DNA of 64,000 nt from an uncultured SAR86 cluster bacterium. Its GTDB lineage: Bacteria > Pseudomonadota > Gammaproteobacteria > Magnimaribacterales > AG-339-G14. The notes under the pieces are model-generated. The model was not told where the DNA came from. It made no database searches and saw only the letters and a program-made list of their open reading frames with translations. Below are positions 38,824 to 47,851 of the stretch, in pieces. The position numbers were made by a program, and so were the translations under genes. Positions within the stretch are counted from its first letter, which is position 1, and the number at the start of each line of letters is the position of its first letter. Location of the stretch: the NCBI GenBank assembly GCA_902632605.1, contig CACPDB010000002.1, positions 1 to 64,000 on the forward strand. Direction: 5' to 3'.

Positions 38824-39713
38824 CAATCAACATTTTAGCTTTAGTTGTTTCATTAATATCTCTTGGAATTCTTTTCTTTGTTCTTATAAGGCTTAGAGAC
38901 AATTCTCAGTTAACTGAATCCAAAACAGATAAAATTGAGGAGAAAATAAATTCTTTTTCCGATGGTATGGGCAAAATAATCCAAGAACTAGCATCCGTCA
39001 CAACTCCAATAAATGAATTGAATCGCTTTTTAGGAGGCAATGTTACTACTGGTAGATTGGGAGAGTGGAGCTTGGAGTCCATAGTACAAGACATCATGCC
39101 AGATGGCAGTTACCATTTTCAGCATATTATAAATCCTCAAACTTCTGAGCAAGTTGATTGTGCTGTCTTAACGGCTGACGGAGTAAAGATTCCTATCGAT
39201 TCGAAATTTTATCCAGGCTTGTATAAAAATTATCAAAACTCCAAAACGGATACGGAAAGAAATACTGTTCTCAGAGATTTAAGGAAAGCGGTTCTAAATG
39301 ACGCGACTGATATTTCCGACAAATATATTCTTCAAAACACTACAACAAACTATGTAGTTTTATACATTGCTTCAGAAAAATTAATTGATCTGATCGATAG
39401 AATAGACGGTCTAAGACAAGAGTGCTTGACTGAAAAGAAAGTACTTATCCAAGGACCAAATACTTTAGCTGCCTTTTTAGATCATGTACGCGTAGGTCAC
39501 CATTATCTTAAACTTAATGAAACTGCTGAAAAAGTTGCTCAAGTTGTGAGAAACGTCCAAATCGAATTCAATAAGTTTGACACTAGTACAAGTAATGTGG
39601 AAAAAAAACTGGAAAGCTCTTTGAAAGAAGTTAGCTCCTTGAAGACAAGAATAAATGTTCTTGGCAAAACTTTAGATAGAGGAGCAGATAGTCTTGATGA
39701 TCTAGAAAACTAA
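38820..39713 (+). CDS. rmuC: RmuC family protein
   Basis: N-terminal TM; LNRFLGGNVTTGRLGEWSLESIVQDIMPDGSYHFQ, IPIDSKFYPGLYKNY, VLIQGPNTLAAFLDHVRVG; ATGA overlap with WYL gene. Confidence 0.88.
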   Translation: MTINILALVVSLISLGILFFVLIRLRDNSQLTESKTDKIEEKINSFSDGMGKIIQELASVTTPINELNRFLGGNVTTGRLGEWSLESIVQDIMPDGSYHFQHIINPQTSEQVDCAVLTADGVKIPIDSKFYPGLYKNYQNSKTDTERNTVLRDLRKAVLNDATDISDKYILQNTTTNYVVLYIASEKLIDLIDRIDGLRQECLTEKKVLIQGPNTLAAFLDHVRVGHHYLKLNETAEKVAQVVRNVQIEFNKFDTSTSNVEKKLESSLKEVSSLKTRINVLGKTLDRGADSLDDLEN

Positions 39714-39738
39714 TTATGTGAATAATTAAAATTTCTGA

Positions 39739-42700
39739 CTAAGAAAGATTACCTTCAGCATATTTTATTAGCGACATATAAAAATTTTGTAGTTCCATGT
39801 CTTTCACTGTTTTAGCCTCAGGTTGGTGCAGTTCTTCAGAACCAACAATAATAGCTAAAGTTTTAGCTCTAGTTATGGCAACGTTTAATCTGTTTTTTTC
39901 CATTAAAAACTCTATACCTCTTGGTGCTTCAAAAATATCGCTTGAGGTCATCGATACGATAACAACTTCAGCCTCCCTTCCTTGAAACTTATCGACTGTT
40001 CCAACTTCGATTTGATTAGTAAGTTTTCCCTTCAAAGAGCGCACTTGATGGTTATAAGGAGCAACTACTAAGATGTCCTTTTTTGATAATTTAGTAAAAC
40101 TATTTTTGTAAGGAACAAATTTTTCATGTGTTAGCAACTCATCAATTATGCTTGAAATTAACTCAATTTCTTCAGAGCTTGCCTGGCTATTTCCTCCATG
40201 CGAAGCAGGAATATAAAGTATTCCTGATTCTTTATTCACTAATTTTTGGTTGGGAGCTAATTTCAATTTTCTCTTTAGTGCATCGCCTTCTGATGTAAGT
40301 CTATCCTCATAAACTTCCTTAGAAATAAATTCACAAATATTGGGGTGAAGTCTGTGAGTACCAGATAAAAGAATCCCTATGTCGCTTGGAATAGTTGGTT
40401 TGTCACCAAGAAAATAAGATAAGCAGGATAACCCCGAATTCCCTGGATGAATTCCTTGTGAAGGTTGTCCCAACTGCATTTGATCGCCAATCAATACAAT
40501 GTTTGAAGTTGATTGTGACATACCAACAAGGTTAGCTATACTCACTTGGCCTGCTTCGTCGATAAATAAATAATCGAGTTCGTCTTGTATTGCTTGATTG
40601 GAAAATGCCCAAGCTGTGCCCCCAACTACAGATAATTTTTCATTCAGATTAACTGACTCGATTGAGTCAAACTTGATTAACCGTTGATTTTCATAAAGTT
40701 TTTCTTCCTCTGAAGTCCTATGGACTTTAGCTATATTTCCATCAATATTTTGTTCGTTCATTACAGAGATTAACTCTTCTATGACATTGTTTATGGCCTT
40801 GTGACTGTTAGAGGCAATTCCAATTTTTTTTCCTTTTTTTATAAGATCCGCAATTACTCTGGCGCAAACATAAGTCTTTCCTGAGCCAGGAGGGCCTTGG
40901 ATGCAAAGAGTAGAATCTTTCATAGAAGATATAACTTTTTTGGAGGACTCAAGAATATTTTCGCCCCAACTTGTTAGATCACTTGCTCGGTTAGAACCTT
41001 GTTTAAATGTAGGTCTTTTTTTATCAAAAAAAGTTTTTAGACATGGTTTTATGAATCCTTTTTCATAGTAATTATTTGTAATTGATTCAATGGATTGTTC
41101 AATTTTTTTTGCACTGACATGTTTGAAAAGAATTAGAGAAACCTCATTTGGTAAGTCAGAAGTTGATTTGAGCTCAAACCTTCCAGCATCCAAGTCCATA
41201 GAAAAAACTTCAGCATTAAGATTGGTATCAGATTTAATCTTAACCTGATCACCTTCTTTGATTTTTGACTCTTGCAAATTATTGAAATTATATTCATAAA
41301 TCATAGATCTTTTTTCTTTGTATTTTTTGCCTGTAAAGATGGAATGAGCTAAACAATCTAGTTCGAGTTCCAACTCATCATCTTCTGTTGCCAACATATC
41401 AAAATATCTCCACCATGAAGGTTTTGCCTCCCTTCTGTGGTAAAGACATAAATCCAGCAGAAGTTGTAAGTAAGGTTGGTTTTTTTTTGCAGTGTATTTT
41501 GAAGTTATTTCCTGAGTTATAAACTCTACAACAGAGCTATTTTCATCTTCATATAGATTTTCATAGGAGTAATTATTTTTAACTTGCTCCAAGCGCATCC
41601 AATCGACAAGCTCTATGAGCGAGAGGCAATCTTCTCGATTGTATTCCCAAATATTTTTTAGCAGTTTGCTGTCTTTTTCATCTTTACCATCTTTATCAGT
41701 AGCCCATAATTCATACTGAATCATAGATTCTGCTCCTCCAGTGACTTCTTCCGTTCGTTCATTTCTGTAAATTGGCTCAATATCTTTCAAACCATATCCA
41801 CTCGAACCGATACAAAAAGATTGTTTAACCAATTTGTACAAGTCGATAAAAATGTTGTTTCTTAAAAGATGGTCTAGTTCATCTGATCTTGAAGAGAAAT
41901 GACCGGCTAAAGATTTCAAAGTGCTTACTTCGAAAGATCCGTAGTGATAAACATGCATTTTTGGATCTTTTGAAAATTTATCAATTAACATATCTATAAA
42001 AGATTCGAAAACTTCTTTCATCTCTTCATGAGAATGGGCCCATAAAGTATCAAATTTTTTATGGGAATCTCTTTCATACGCAAAACCCCATAAGTAATGA
42101 AGAGAAATGGGGACAGCAAAAGTGTTGCTTTCTAAATCAAAATAGATGTCTTCAGGACTTTTTTCTGGCAGCCCTTTTAAGCCTAAGCCTCTTTCTAAAT
42201 GAGGAAGTACCTCAAAGCATATGTTGGAGTATTCATGGGATTTCAATTGAAGCTTTGCTTGCAGTTTCAAACGATCCAAAACTTTAGAATTTATCTTGAG
42301 GTCTTTAATGCTGTCAGTGTTTATCAGTTCTTCGCAAGAGTTTATGCCGACAGCTTTGAGTTTTTTTATTTGACCTTTTCTTATGCCGGTAATATTTGAT
42401 AGGTTGTTTTCTTGTTGAATTAAATTTTTTGCATACTCGGAATAACTCCCCCAATTATCGTACAAAGCAGGATCTGGCATATTGTTTGGATCAAAATTGG
42501 CATGAAAACTAAAAAAATTTTCTTTTAGAGCTTGGTAAAAGCTAAGAAAACTATTTAGGTCAAGTCCTTCTACCTTTCCATCACCAAAAATTAGATAAAC
42601 CTTGTCAGAACTCACACCCTGAAAACTTTCTAATAATTCTTCATAACATGCTAATTGGATTATATGTTCTGCTTTTGCCCTTCTTGCTAGCTTTGCATCT

Positions 42701-43083
42701 AATATTTCATACTTATATTTACCAAATTTAGATTTTCCTTTTTTCTTGACCAGAAAATCTGTTTTCCCAAAAAAAAATTCATTTTCCAAACTACCTTGAT
42801 AAATTACATCCGAACCATCACGCATTGCCTGAATTGTTGCCTCAACCCTTTCATCTCTTGGGCCATCTGGAGGAATCATTCTTATTGAAAGTTTTTTATC
42901 TTGGTACTCTTTAAGTATTTTGAGTTCATGCTCATCTCCTTTTCTTGCAGCCATAGCTAAGAATTCATCTTCGGGATCTTTTTCGAAAATGGACGAGTCT
43001 ATTTCAGAACTATATCTGTTAGCCCACGTTTCATATGGTGAGATGAAGAATCTCATGAGATCTGTGGGGGTAAATTTTCTCAT
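39739..43083 (-). CDS. TM0106-family RecB-like nuclease fused to superfamily 1 helicase
   Basis: LDAKLARRAKAEHIIQLACYEELL RecB-like nuclease; GPPGSGKTYVCARV Walker A; DYLFIDEAGQV Walker B; VGTVDKFQGREAEVVIVSMT; NVAITRAK. Confidence 0.9.
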   Translation of the reverse strand: MRKFTPTDLMRFFISPYETWANRYSSEIDSSIFEKDPEDEFLAMAARKGDEHELKILKEYQDKKLSIRMIPPDGPRDERVEATIQAMRDGSDVIYQGSLENEFFFGKTDFLVKKKGKSKFGKYKYEILDAKLARRAKAEHIIQLACYEELLESFQGVSSDKVYLIFGDGKVEGLDLNSFLSFYQALKENFFSFHANFDPNNMPDPALYDNWGSYSEYAKNLIQQENNLSNITGIRKGQIKKLKAVGINSCEELINTDSIKDLKINSKVLDRLKLQAKLQLKSHEYSNICFEVLPHLERGLGLKGLPEKSPEDIYFDLESNTFAVPISLHYLWGFAYERDSHKKFDTLWAHSHEEMKEVFESFIDMLIDKFSKDPKMHVYHYGSFEVSTLKSLAGHFSSRSDELDHLLRNNIFIDLYKLVKQSFCIGSSGYGLKDIEPIYRNERTEEVTGGAESMIQYELWATDKDGKDEKDSKLLKNIWEYNREDCLSLIELVDWMRLEQVKNNYSYENLYEDENSSVVEFITQEITSKYTAKKNQPYLQLLLDLCLYHRREAKPSWWRYFDMLATEDDELELELDCLAHSIFTGKKYKEKRSMIYEYNFNNLQESKIKEGDQVKIKSDTNLNAEVFSMDLDAGRFELKSTSDLPNEVSLILFKHVSAKKIEQSIESITNNYYEKGFIKPCLKTFFDKKRPTFKQGSNRASDLTSWGENILESSKKVISSMKDSTLCIQGPPGSGKTYVCARVIADLIKKGKKIGIASNSHKAINNVIEELISVMNEQNIDGNIAKVHRTSEEEKLYENQRLIKFDSIESVNLNEKLSVVGGTAWAFSNQAIQDELDYLFIDEAGQVSIANLVGMSQSTSNIVLIGDQMQLGQPSQGIHPGNSGLSCLSYFLGDKPTIPSDIGILLSGTHRLHPNICEFISKEVYEDRLTSEGDALKRKLKLAPNQKLVNKESGILYIPASHGGNSQASSEEIELISSIIDELLTHEKFVPYKNSFTKLSKKDILVVAPYNHQVRSLKGKLTNQIEVGTVDKFQGREAEVVIVSMTSSDIFEAPRGIEFLMEKNRLNVAITRAKTLAIIVGSEELHQPEAKTVKDMELQNFYMSLIKYAEGNLS

Positions 43084-43134
43084 TAACTTGATTAGACTAA
43101 ATGATGTCTTACCATTAAAAAAGATTATAGGAGA

Positions 43135-43434
43135 TTATAAGTTATGTAAATTATAGGCAATCTCCCAAGTTAGACTGTCATCAAGAAACTTTTCTGCTTT
43201 TCTGATGACGCCTAAATTGGAGTTATAAGATTTATTTGTCTTGATGACAGTTATTTTTTTGGTTTTCATGGCTGTGTCCATAATAAGATTGAAACAATGA
43301 CTACCATGACTTTTATCTTTTTTAAATTCCAAATGAATATCTGCATGAGGGAATTTTTCCCGCAAAAATGGAAGGTATTTTTTTACTTCTCTTATTGATT
43401 TATTATTTGCGCAACTTCTTTTCTTCATCGTCAA
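43135..43434 (-). CDS. Protein of unknown function (99 aa)
   Basis: ORF overlapping previous gene stop by 4 nt (43431-43434); conserved syntenic context not tested. Confidence 0.55.
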   Translation of the reverse strand: MTMKKRSCANNKSIREVKKYLPFLREKFPHADIHLEFKKDKSHGSHCFNLIMDTAMKTKKITVIKTNKSYNSNLGVIRKAEKFLDDSLTWEIAYNLHNL

Positions 43435-43994
43435 TGTCTCAACATTTCTATAAAATTCTTCAATGGAGGAGTATTAAGACCATCTCTTGTGGGTCGATAA
43501 CGAATCAACTCAATTTCATCATCACTTGTTCGTAGCCATTCATCTAGGGCTTCAAAAGTTCCACCTTTGGATACCTGATAATAATCGGAAGTAACGATGT
43601 CATATTTTCCCTGTCTTTTAAAATAGATAGCGTCTTTTTCATAATAAGGATCTTCTGGATCTTCTTTTTTAATCCAGTAAACAAATTCTTTGGTATAAAA
43701 AAAGTCAAAAAAAGTGCCTTTCATGTATGCATCTATCATCTCGAGGTATTCCGGTGATTCGCAACTAAAGCCAATCAAAAAACTATTCAATATCTTGTCA
43801 TGGTATTTAAGCGCTTCTCTTGTCATATCGTGATCCACCCCGAACCAAATATTTCTTTTATGCCAAGCTTCCAATTCCGGAGAAGTTCCGATTCTTAAAT
43901 TACTATTTAAACTCCACGTTTTAATAACTGGTTCAACTGCTTTTTCTTGTAATTCCATGAATCTATCCCAAAATTCGTAAACCCAACATTCCAT
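43431..43994 (-). CDS. Protein of unknown function (187 aa)
   Basis: MECWVYEFWDRFMELQEKAVEPVIKTWSLNSNLRIG...; intact ORF with SD GGGAGG 12 nt upstream. Confidence 0.65.
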   Translation of the reverse strand: MECWVYEFWDRFMELQEKAVEPVIKTWSLNSNLRIGTSPELEAWHKRNIWFGVDHDMTREALKYHDKILNSFLIGFSCESPEYLEMIDAYMKGTFFDFFYTKEFVYWIKKEDPEDPYYEKDAIYFKRQGKYDIVTSDYYQVSKGGTFEALDEWLRTSDDEIELIRYRPTRDGLNTPPLKNFIEMLRH

Positions 43995-44006
43995 TGGTAA
44001 TTAGGA

Positions 44007-44029
44007 CCTCCCAGTCCGTGACCGGGAGG
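44007..44029 (-). promoter_or_regulatory. Stem-loop occluding the SD of the 187 aa gene
   Basis: CCTCCC (44007-44012) / GGGAGG (44024-44029) on plus; on minus strand the 3' arm GGGAGG precedes ATG at 43994. Confidence 0.5.
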
Positions 44030-44052
44030 AATTTAACAACATTAGGAAATTG

Positions 44053-44253
44053 TTATTCTGAATTCTTTTCGTCATCTTCCTCTTCCTTAGAATCATTTTT
44101 TGGAAAAGGATTTAAAATAATCGTTGGTGGTTCTTGGTAGATGGGGTGATCCTCAGGAAGCATTTTTAATCCCAGACGTTCACTAATTTCGCGTAGGGTT
44201 TCTTGATATTCTTCCTCAGTAAGATCTGAGAGTTTTTGGTCCTTTTCAATCAT
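44053..44253 (-). CDS. Small acidic protein of unknown function (66 aa from MIEKDQKL)
   Basis: MIEKDQKLSDLTEEEYQETLREISERLGLKMLPEDHPIYQEPPTIILNPFPKNDSKEEEDDEKNSE; ATG 24 nt from palindrome 44278-44292. Confidence 0.6.
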   Translation of the reverse strand: MIEKDQKLSDLTEEEYQETLREISERLGLKMLPEDHPIYQEPPTIILNPFPKNDSKEEEDDEKNSE

Positions 44254-44277
44254 GGAGAATAATCTAATTGTGAGATG

Positions 44278-44292
44278 CGACAAATTATGTCG
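44278..44292. promoter_or_regulatory. Palindromic candidate operator CGACA-N5-TGTCG, copy 2
   Basis: CGACAAATTATGTCG, 14/15 identical to copy 1 at 37587; 24 nt upstream of ATG at 44253 (minus). Confidence 0.7.
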
Positions 44293-44493
44293 TTTTCAGA
44301 AATTATTCCAAGAACTTTCCTCGGAAATAAAGATACAGTAAATTTTAAGAAATCGTGAAAAAACACAGGAAACAATATTTTTATTTGAAGTCATTTTTTT
44401 TGAGTCCAATTATAGATATTTCACTGTTTCTTTGAGATTATATTCTTTTGTTAAAATCTTTAGATATTAAAAATAGATGAGGTTTTATCAATT

Positions 44494-45246
44494 TTGAATA
44501 CAATAGAGTTAATCAAAAGCAAACTTGAAGAAATAGGTTTTAGTGAAAAGCCAGGGTCAATTCTTTATTCGGGAAATGAAACTATCAAAAAAGGAAAGTT
44601 CTATTTTCTAGGAGCTAATCCAGGGGGTCATTCTGACCAAAAATTTGGAAACTATCCCGATACCGTTTTAAATCAATTATTGAGAAAAAATTCTTCACCA
44701 GAATTTAATGAGTATTTTGATGCTAAATGGCAAAAGAGAGGAGGCAAGCCATCTCAACCAGGCAGAGCATTACTTCAAAAAAGAATAAAGTATTTATTCA
44801 ATTATCTAGACATAAATTTAAGGGAAGTTTTATCAACTAACTTAGTATTTGTTCGTTCGCCAACTCTTGAGGAGTTTAATTTGGATTGGAGTGAAGCAGC
44901 TGATAAGTGCTGGAAAATACATGAGATTTTATTATCAAAAGTTCTTCCGGAGATTATTATCGCTTACGGTTCTGATGCTTATGTTTATATAAAAAATAAG
45001 ATGAATATTAAGAAAGAGAGTTCTTTTGAAGTTGAATCACGAAATGAAATAAAATCTTTTTATAGCGCTGAAGGCCTAATCAAGATAAATTCTGAAAATA
45101 AACTAATCAAATTGATTTCTAGTCCGCATTTGTCAAGATATAAGATTGATGCCAAAGGCGAACAACATGGAGATGCGTACGATACGAGACCTGCTTTGGA
45201 CTGGTTTATAAATGAGATATCAAAATTTTTGAAAAATGACTCGTAG
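44494..45246 (+). CDS. Uracil-DNA glycosylase-fold protein (TTG start)
   Basis: FYFLGANPGGHSDQ (motif 1 GxNPG), LISSPHLSRY (motif 2); overlaps MTase start by 11 nt. Confidence 0.72.
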   Translation: MNTIELIKSKLEEIGFSEKPGSILYSGNETIKKGKFYFLGANPGGHSDQKFGNYPDTVLNQLLRKNSSPEFNEYFDAKWQKRGGKPSQPGRALLQKRIKYLFNYLDINLREVLSTNLVFVRSPTLEEFNLDWSEAADKCWKIHEILLSKVLPEIIIAYGSDAYVYIKNKMNIKKESSFEVESRNEIKSFYSAEGLIKINSENKLIKLISSPHLSRYKIDAKGEQHGDAYDTRPALDWFINEISKFLKNDS

Positions 45247-45997
45247 GAAAGTTTTGCAATCAGAATTACATCATGAAGATTGTTTTGAAATTTTGCCCAC
45301 TCTTAAATCCAATTCCGTAGATTGCATCATTACGGACCCTCCTTATTTCCTATCGAACGATGGTATTACATGTAAAAGTGGAAAAATGGTCTCAGTCAAT
45401 AAGGGCAATTGGGATAAAAGCGAAGATTTTGATGAGATATATAGTTTTAATTTAAATTGGATTGAAGAAAGTTATAGGCTTCTAAAAGATGGCGGCACTC
45501 TTTGGGTAAGTGGTACTTATCATAATATCTTCATTATTGGCTCAATCATAAATAGTATTAAAGATTTTAGAATCCTCAATAATATTACTTGGGTTAAAAC
45601 TGCCCCACCGCCTAATCTATCTTGTAGATTTTTTACTCATTCGACTGAAACCATTTTATGGGTAAGAAAGGGAGAAAAATCCAAACATTTTTTTGATTAT
45701 GGGCTGATGAAAGAAACAAACGATGGAAAACAAATGAAAGACGTTTGGACCATTGGCAGACCCAAAAAAATAGAAAAAGAATTTGGCAAACATCCCACTC
45801 AAAAACCTGAAGAACTTCTTGAAAGAATGGTTCTGTCATCTACCAGAGAGAATGATGTAATTTTAGATATGTTTAATGGTTCTGGAACTACAGGAGTTGT
45901 GGCTCTTAGAAACAATAGAAAATATATTGGAATTGAATTGGAAAAAAAATATTTCAATATGACAAAAAAAAGAATTAGAAAGTGGCAACAGTTTTAA
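45236..45997 (+). CDS. DNA adenine methyltransferase, DpnA/M.DpnIIB-like
   Basis: DCIITDPPYFLSNDG (DPPY), HPTQKPEELLERMV, DMFNGSGTTGVVAL (order DPPY then FxGxG). Confidence 0.88.
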   Translation: MTRRKVLQSELHHEDCFEILPTLKSNSVDCIITDPPYFLSNDGITCKSGKMVSVNKGNWDKSEDFDEIYSFNLNWIEESYRLLKDGGTLWVSGTYHNIFIIGSIINSIKDFRILNNITWVKTAPPPNLSCRFFTHSTETILWVRKGEKSKHFFDYGLMKETNDGKQMKDVWTIGRPKKIEKEFGKHPTQKPEELLERMVLSSTRENDVILDMFNGSGTTGVVALRNNRKYIGIELEKKYFNMTKKRIRKWQQF

Positions 45998-46872
45998 CGG
46001 GAACCGATGTAAAACCTGTTTTAAAGTGGGCAGGTGGCAAAAGAGAACTTGTTCCAGAAATCAGAGAATTCTATAAAAACTTATCCCCAACAAAATACGT
46101 TGAACCGTTTTTTGGAGGAGGCGCGGTATATTTCGACATCCTAAAAACCTTGGGAATTCAACACAAAGAAACTGCCATTATCAATGATGTTAACCAAGAC
46201 CTGATTGACATGTATCGAAATATTAAAAGCAATCCAAAAGAGCTTTTGTATTGTTGCAATAACCTAAAAAAAGAATATGAAGAACATGGTTATTACTTCC
46301 TTAGAGAAAAGTTTAATGGATTGGACAGTAATAAAAATAATATCGAAAGATTTGAAGGCATAGAGCGTTCTGCGGCACTAATCGTAATAAATAGAACTTG
46401 TTTTAACGGATTATATAGAGTGAATAGTAATGGGTTTTTTAACGTTCCTAAAGGAAGTTATAAAAATCCAAGAATTGTTGATGAGGATAATTTATACAAA
46501 CTATCCAATTTACTTCCTAAGATGGAAAATATTAGGTGTCAGGAATTTGATGAAATTAAAGATATCAATAAAGGAGATTTCGTTTATTTTGATCCGCCAT
46601 ATTATCCCTTAAACGAAACTTCTTCATTTACTGCTTACAGCAGCTCTTTTGGAAAGAATGAGCAAATTAGGTTGAAAGATTATTTTAAAAAGCTCAATGA
46701 ATCTGGCGTTTATGTCATTTTGTCAAACTCTTCTTCCCCATTTATAGAAGAAATATATAGTGAATTTCAAATCTTGAAGATTTATGCAGGAAGAAATATA
46801 AATAGCAAGGCCCAAAAAAGAGGAAAAATACCTGAGTTTTTAATTCTTGGGGATAGCGTAGTCAGCCAGTGA
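45982..46872 (+). CDS. Dam-type DNA adenine methyltransferase, DpnM/M.DpnIIA-like
   Basis: PVLKWAGGKRELVPEI, EPFFGGGAVYFDI, INDVNQDLIDMYR, FVYFDPPYYPL. Confidence 0.92.
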   Translation: MATVLTGTDVKPVLKWAGGKRELVPEIREFYKNLSPTKYVEPFFGGGAVYFDILKTLGIQHKETAIINDVNQDLIDMYRNIKSNPKELLYCCNNLKKEYEEHGYYFLREKFNGLDSNKNNIERFEGIERSAALIVINRTCFNGLYRVNSNGFFNVPKGSYKNPRIVDEDNLYKLSNLLPKMENIRCQEFDEIKDINKGDFVYFDPPYYPLNETSSFTAYSSSFGKNEQIRLKDYFKKLNESGVYVILSNSSSPFIEEIYSEFQILKIYAGRNINSKAQKRGKIPEFLILGDSVVSQ

Positions 46873-47780
46873 AAAAATTAAATTTTTATAAAAAGCGGGA
46901 AATGAATACGCAAAAAAAGGTTTTTGAGGATTTGATTGATTCATTCTTGCTAAATAATAGAACTTGGGAATACTTTATAAACTGGCAAAAGGTATATCAA
47001 AGAACTGCTGACGTAAAAACAGAATTAAACGTTTTAAATTCTTTATGCAAATCAAAAAATTTTGATAGCGATTTAAAGAACATTTTAAAGAAATATCCTG
47101 AGGTGACAAAAGCCTTTCCAACTCTCTTAGGCATTCGAGATAAACAAATAAGTGTAATGGATAGCAATTCTTTACCGGAATTCAATTACATTGAGTTTTA
47201 TTTTAATGAACCTCCAAAAACAAAAGAGGAAATAGAAAATTTTGTTTTATTTTTTGAAAAAAGTGGTTTAAAAAATCTTATTTTAAATAGTGGTTTAACC
47301 AACCTGGCAGATTATGCTCATGGAGTAGAAGTCGGCTTAGATTCTAATGGGAGAAAAAATAGAGGCGGCTCTATTATGGAGGACTTAGTTGAGGTGATAC
47401 TCAAAAAGGTTTATCAATTAGATGAGTCTTCTTATATGACGCAAAGCTCGCCATCAAAAGTAAAGCAACTGTGGGATATCGATCTGCCTGTGGATAAGAC
47501 TTCTAGAAGGCCAGATTTTCTAATTCGCAAAAATCAGAAAATTTTTTGGATTGAAGCTAATTTTTTCTCTGCTGGTGGCTCAAAGTTAAAGTCTACTTGT
47601 GGTGAATACAAATCTTTATTCGATTTTTGTAGGAAAAACGGAATAGAATTCATTTGGATAACTGACGGAGCAGGCTGGAAAACAGCATTAAAACCTCTCG
47701 AGGAAACATTTGAGCATATTGATTACATATTCAACTTAAGAATGTTAAAAGACGGAATACTGAAAGATTTATGGAATTAG
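46869..47780 (+). CDS. DpnII-type restriction endonuclease (predicted GATC)
   Basis: YAHGVEVGLDSNGRKNRGGSIMEDLVE, TSRRPDFLI...IFWIEANFFSAGGSKLKSTCGEYKSL...ITDGAGWKTALKPLEE. Confidence 0.9.
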   Translation: MKKLNFYKKREMNTQKKVFEDLIDSFLLNNRTWEYFINWQKVYQRTADVKTELNVLNSLCKSKNFDSDLKNILKKYPEVTKAFPTLLGIRDKQISVMDSNSLPEFNYIEFYFNEPPKTKEEIENFVLFFEKSGLKNLILNSGLTNLADYAHGVEVGLDSNGRKNRGGSIMEDLVEVILKKVYQLDESSYMTQSSPSKVKQLWDIDLPVDKTSRRPDFLIRKNQKIFWIEANFFSAGGSKLKSTCGEYKSLFDFCRKNGIEFIWITDGAGWKTALKPLEETFEHIDYIFNLRMLKDGILKDLWN

Positions 47781-47851
47781 TATTAAAACTAATTAAGGCT
47801 CATTAAAATGAATCGTATTGGTTGATAAAATAATTAAAGAATTCGTTCCAA

